A stretch of 64,000 nt of DNA from assembly GCA_900548625.1 (NCBI GenBank), contig URLO01000001.1:1-64000 (forward strand), read 5' to 3'. Under the pieces are notes generated by a model, which saw nothing but the letters and a program-made list of their open reading frames with translations, had not been told where the DNA came from and did no database searches. Below, piece after piece: positions 61,909-64,000 of the stretch. Both the position numbers and the translations under genes were made by a program. The stretch's first letter is position 1. Each line of letters begins with the position of its first letter. Source of the stretch: an uncultured Eubacteriales bacterium. GTDB taxonomy: Bacteria > Bacillota > Clostridia > Oscillospirales > Oscillospiraceae.

Positions 61909-63324
61909 ATGAAGCCCACATATGAAAGCCCGCTTGGCGCGCGCTATGCCTCCCAGTACATGCTGCACCTGTTTTCGCCGGACATGCGCTTTGAAACGTG
62001 GCGCAGGCTGTGGGTGAGCCTTGCCCGTGCGGAGCACGCGCTCGGCCTGCCCATCACGCAGGCGCAGGTCGAGGAGCTGGCGGCGAACGTCAGTCCGATC
62101 AACTATGACGTGGTCGCCGCAAAGGAAAAGGAGCTGCGCCACGACGTCATGGCGCACATCTACGGCTTCGGCGAGATGGCGCCCGGCGCCAGAGGCATTA
62201 TCCACCTCGGCGCGACGAGCTGCTACGTCACTGACAACGCAGACCTCGTTCTCTACCGTGACGCGCTGCGCCATGTGCGCGGAGAGCTGGCGGCGGTGAT
62301 GACGAATCTGTGCGATTTTGCCGACCGCTATGCGGACATGCCGTGCCTTGGCTATACGCACTACCAGCCCGCGCAGCTTGTCACCGTCGGCAAGCGCGCC
62401 GCCCTCTGGCTTCAGGATCTGATGCTCGATCTGGAGGAGCTGGACGATGTGATCGCCGCCATCCGTTTCCTCGGCTGCCGCGGCACGACCGGCACGGAGG
62501 CGAGCTTCGTGGAGCTGTTCGAGGGCGACAGCGCGAAGATCGATGAGATGAACCGCATGATCGCCGCGGATTTCGGCTTTGAGCGGCTGTATGACGTCTG
62601 CGGCCAGACGTATCCGCGCAAGCTCGACAGCCGCATTTTGAATGTGCTGTCCTCGATCGCGCAGAGCTGCTGCCGTTTTGCAAACGACGTGCGCCTGCTC
62701 CAGCACGACCGCCAGCTCGAGGAGCCGTTTGAGTCCTCGCAGGTCGGCTCGTCGGCGATGCCGTACAAGCGCAATCCCATGCGCTGTGAGCGCATCTGCT
62801 CGCTGGCGCGCTATGTGATGGCGGACGCCGCCAATGCGCCCATGACCGCCTCGACGCAGTGGCTCGAGCGGACGCTCGACGATTCGGCAAATCGCCGCAT
62901 CTCGCTTCCGGAGGGCTTCCTCGCCGTTGACGGCATCCTGCGCATCATGCAGAACGTGACAAAGGGCCTTCACGTCAACGAGAAGATCGTGGAGAAGTTC
63001 GTCCTCGACTACCTGCCGTTCATTGCAACGGAAAATCTGATGATGGCAGCCGTCAAGCGCGGCGGCGATCGCCAGCAGATCCATGAGGTCATCCGCGAGG
63101 CGTCGATGGACGCGACAGCAAAGATGAAAAACGGCGAGCGCTGGGATCTGGTCGCGGCGCTGGCGGAGAACCCCGCCTTCGGCATGACGGCGGAGGAGAT
63201 CCGCGCTGAGCTTCAGCCCGCGCGCTACATCGGAAGATGCCCGGAGCAGGTCACAGCGTTCACGGCCAAGTGCCGCGCGCTGACCGGCGGCGTGTCCGCC
63301 GAGGCCGAGGAGCTGACGCTGTAA
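61909..63324 (+). CDS. purB: Adenylosuccinate lyase
   Basis: A 471-residue fumarase/aspartase-superfamily enzyme acting on adenylosuccinate and SAICAR. IHLGATSCYVTDNADL and GYTHYQPAQLVTVGKRAA carry the catalytic histidines, and the superfamily signature is GSSAMPYKRNP with the mobile catalytic serines. Cotranscribed with purA and closed by the terminator at 63352. Confidence 0.96.
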   Translation: MKPTYESPLGARYASQYMLHLFSPDMRFETWRRLWVSLARAEHALGLPITQAQVEELAANVSPINYDVVAAKEKELRHDVMAHIYGFGEMAPGARGIIHLGATSCYVTDNADLVLYRDALRHVRGELAAVMTNLCDFADRYADMPCLGYTHYQPAQLVTVGKRAALWLQDLMLDLEELDDVIAAIRFLGCRGTTGTEASFVELFEGDSAKIDEMNRMIAADFGFERLYDVCGQTYPRKLDSRILNVLSSIAQSCCRFANDVRLLQHDRQLEEPFESSQVGSSAMPYKRNPMRCERICSLARYVMADAANAPMTASTQWLERTLDDSANRRISLPEGFLAVDGILRIMQNVTKGLHVNEKIVEKFVLDYLPFIATENLMMAAVKRGGDRQQIHEVIREASMDATAKMKNGERWDLVAALAENPAFGMTAEEIRAELQPARYIGRCPEQVTAFTAKCRALTGGVSAEAEELTL

Positions 63325-63351
63325 GCGAAGATACCAAATATGTCAAAAGAG

Positions 63352-63396
63352 GCTGCCTCAAATGATTTTGGAAAATCATTTGAGGCAGCTTTTTTG
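63352..63396 (+). terminator. Strong terminator after purB
   Basis: An 18-bp perfect stem (63352-63369 with 63372-63389) with a two-base loop, followed by seven T's. Lies between purB and the convergent GNAT gene. Confidence 0.95.
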
Positions 63397-63400
63397 CATT

Positions 63401-63925
63401 TTATGACCAGCGCCGGTAGACACGCGCGTAGACCGTGTCGCGGATGCGGTCGAGCACTTCCCTCGGAGCTGCGCCGCCGCTCGTCATGAGCAGCAGCGGC
63501 AGCGGCCTGCGCCCCGCGCCAAGCGACGGCTGGATATACGGGTAGTCCGCGTTCAGGCTCAGGCCGTTTCGCTCGTAGAAGGCGATCCGGCGGCGTGCCA
63601 GCGCGGTTTCCGGCGGATCGACCTCCAGACAAAAGCGCTTTGGGCGGCGGGCGAACGCATCCTGTAAAAGCGCTGAGCCGAGCCCGCCGCAGCGCAGCTC
63701 CGGCGCGACGGCAAGGTGCTCGATGAAGGCAAAGCCGTCAAAATCCCACACGGTCACGAGCCCGCGCACCGCCTCCTGCGCATCCACGAGCACATAGGGG
63801 CAGAATGCGGGATCGTCCAATGCGCGGCGCTGGTCGTCGTGGGCGCGGAACTCGTCCGGCGGCAGGCTTGCCTCCAGAAGGGAATAAAAGCTGTCAAATT
63901 CCGTTGGTTTCAGAGGGCGTATCAT
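63401..63925 (-). CDS. GNAT family N-acetyltransferase
   Basis: A 174-residue GNAT protein. The acetyl-CoA binding motif A is AVAPELRCGGLGSALLQDAF, preceded by FIEHL; AFYERNGLSLN is motif B. Substrate unknown. The start at 63925 (MIRPLKPTEF) fits the usual N-terminus, but an ATG at 63949 in the same frame is possible, and the frame is open to the window edge. Neither has a good ribosome site, so the true start may depend on sequence beyond the window. Confidence 0.85.
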   Translation of the reverse strand: MIRPLKPTEFDSFYSLLEASLPPDEFRAHDDQRRALDDPAFCPYVLVDAQEAVRGLVTVWDFDGFAFIEHLAVAPELRCGGLGSALLQDAFARRPKRFCLEVDPPETALARRRIAFYERNGLSLNADYPYIQPSLGAGRRPLPLLLMTSGGAAPREVLDRIRDTVYARVYRRWS

Positions 63926-64000
63926 GTTCCGGCGTAAAAGTCCTTTCATTTCATGGGCGCTGCCGGGGAGGCCAAAGACGGCATCCCCGGCAGCTGCATT
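63894..64000 (-). other. Possible C-terminus of an upstream gene overlapping the GNAT start
   Basis: A second minus-strand frame is open from the window edge to a TGA at 63894-63896 and reads LASPAAPMNERTFTPEHDTPSETNGI at its end. This could be the tail of a gene that begins outside the window and overlaps the acetyltransferase by about 32 bases. Only 35 codons are visible. Confidence 0.25.

Overview
The window is a 64-kb piece of a GC-rich chromosome (about 60% GC by eye). It most likely comes from an anaerobic gut bacterium of the Clostridia, probably the Oscillospiraceae or a near relative. This is inferred from the gene set: a VanRS-like two-component pair, a type III glutamine synthetase, a CBS/DRTGG family II pyrophosphatase, an anaerobic NrdG activase, SLH-anchored surface protein, strong AGGAGG ribosome sites and the rimP-nusA-ylxR-ylxQ-infB operon. 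No rRNA or complete marker is present to prove it.

Layout. 1-485: intergenic palindromic repeats. 486-3515: hydantoinase, a small membrane protein and a degenerate glucose-6-phosphate isomerase-like protein. 3620-7082: a P-loop protein facing a minus-strand RluA/MATE/uridine-kinase-like operon whose leader holds 105-bp tandem repeats. 7560-17114: a two-component system followed by a transporter-like operon (propeller/solute-binding lipoprotein, two sugar-type ABC permeases, HlyD-like adaptor, two-helix MacB-like protein). 17516-24541: a 2341-residue SLH surface protein with a PHP metallohydrolase domain. 24646-33187: YibE/F, ThrE halves, NrdG, dUTPase, CBS-pyrophosphatase, an ECF sigma/anti-sigma pair and two hairpin-rich intergenic elements. 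33188-43933: trmL-pgk-tpiA, zinc-ribbon membrane protein, ion permease, proC, glnN broken by one amber codon, DegV, MATE. 43993-46225: a MATE pump and a divergent MerR regulator. 46298-54299: a MITE-like element at the end of ribF, then the minus-strand rimP-nusA-ylxR-ylxQ-infB-rbfA-nrnA-truB-ribF operon. 54577-57776: small membrane proteins, a second cluster of palindromic repeats, LOG protein and small ORFs. 57777-58317: a five-tRNA operon (Val, Asp, Phe, Gly, Cys). 58350-63949: hslO, a methyltransferase/YerC pair, purA-purB and a GNAT acetyltransferase at the edge.

How it fits together. Most of the window is housekeeping: translation, tRNA modification, glycolysis, purine and proline synthesis. 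The accessory parts are the 7.5-24.5 kb envelope/transport region and the repeats. The best leads are: (1) a dispersed 90-nt hairpin family in the leaders of two RNA-modification genes, with base changes on both sides of an inner stem; (2) the same CTTAA direct-repeat operator at the same distance from two -10 boxes, tying the two-component system to itself and to the transporter operon; (3) an ATPase-less fusion of sugar-ABC and MacAB-like parts; (4) a Pgi-fold protein that has lost most of its catalytic residues; (5) an otherwise intact glnN with one TAG.
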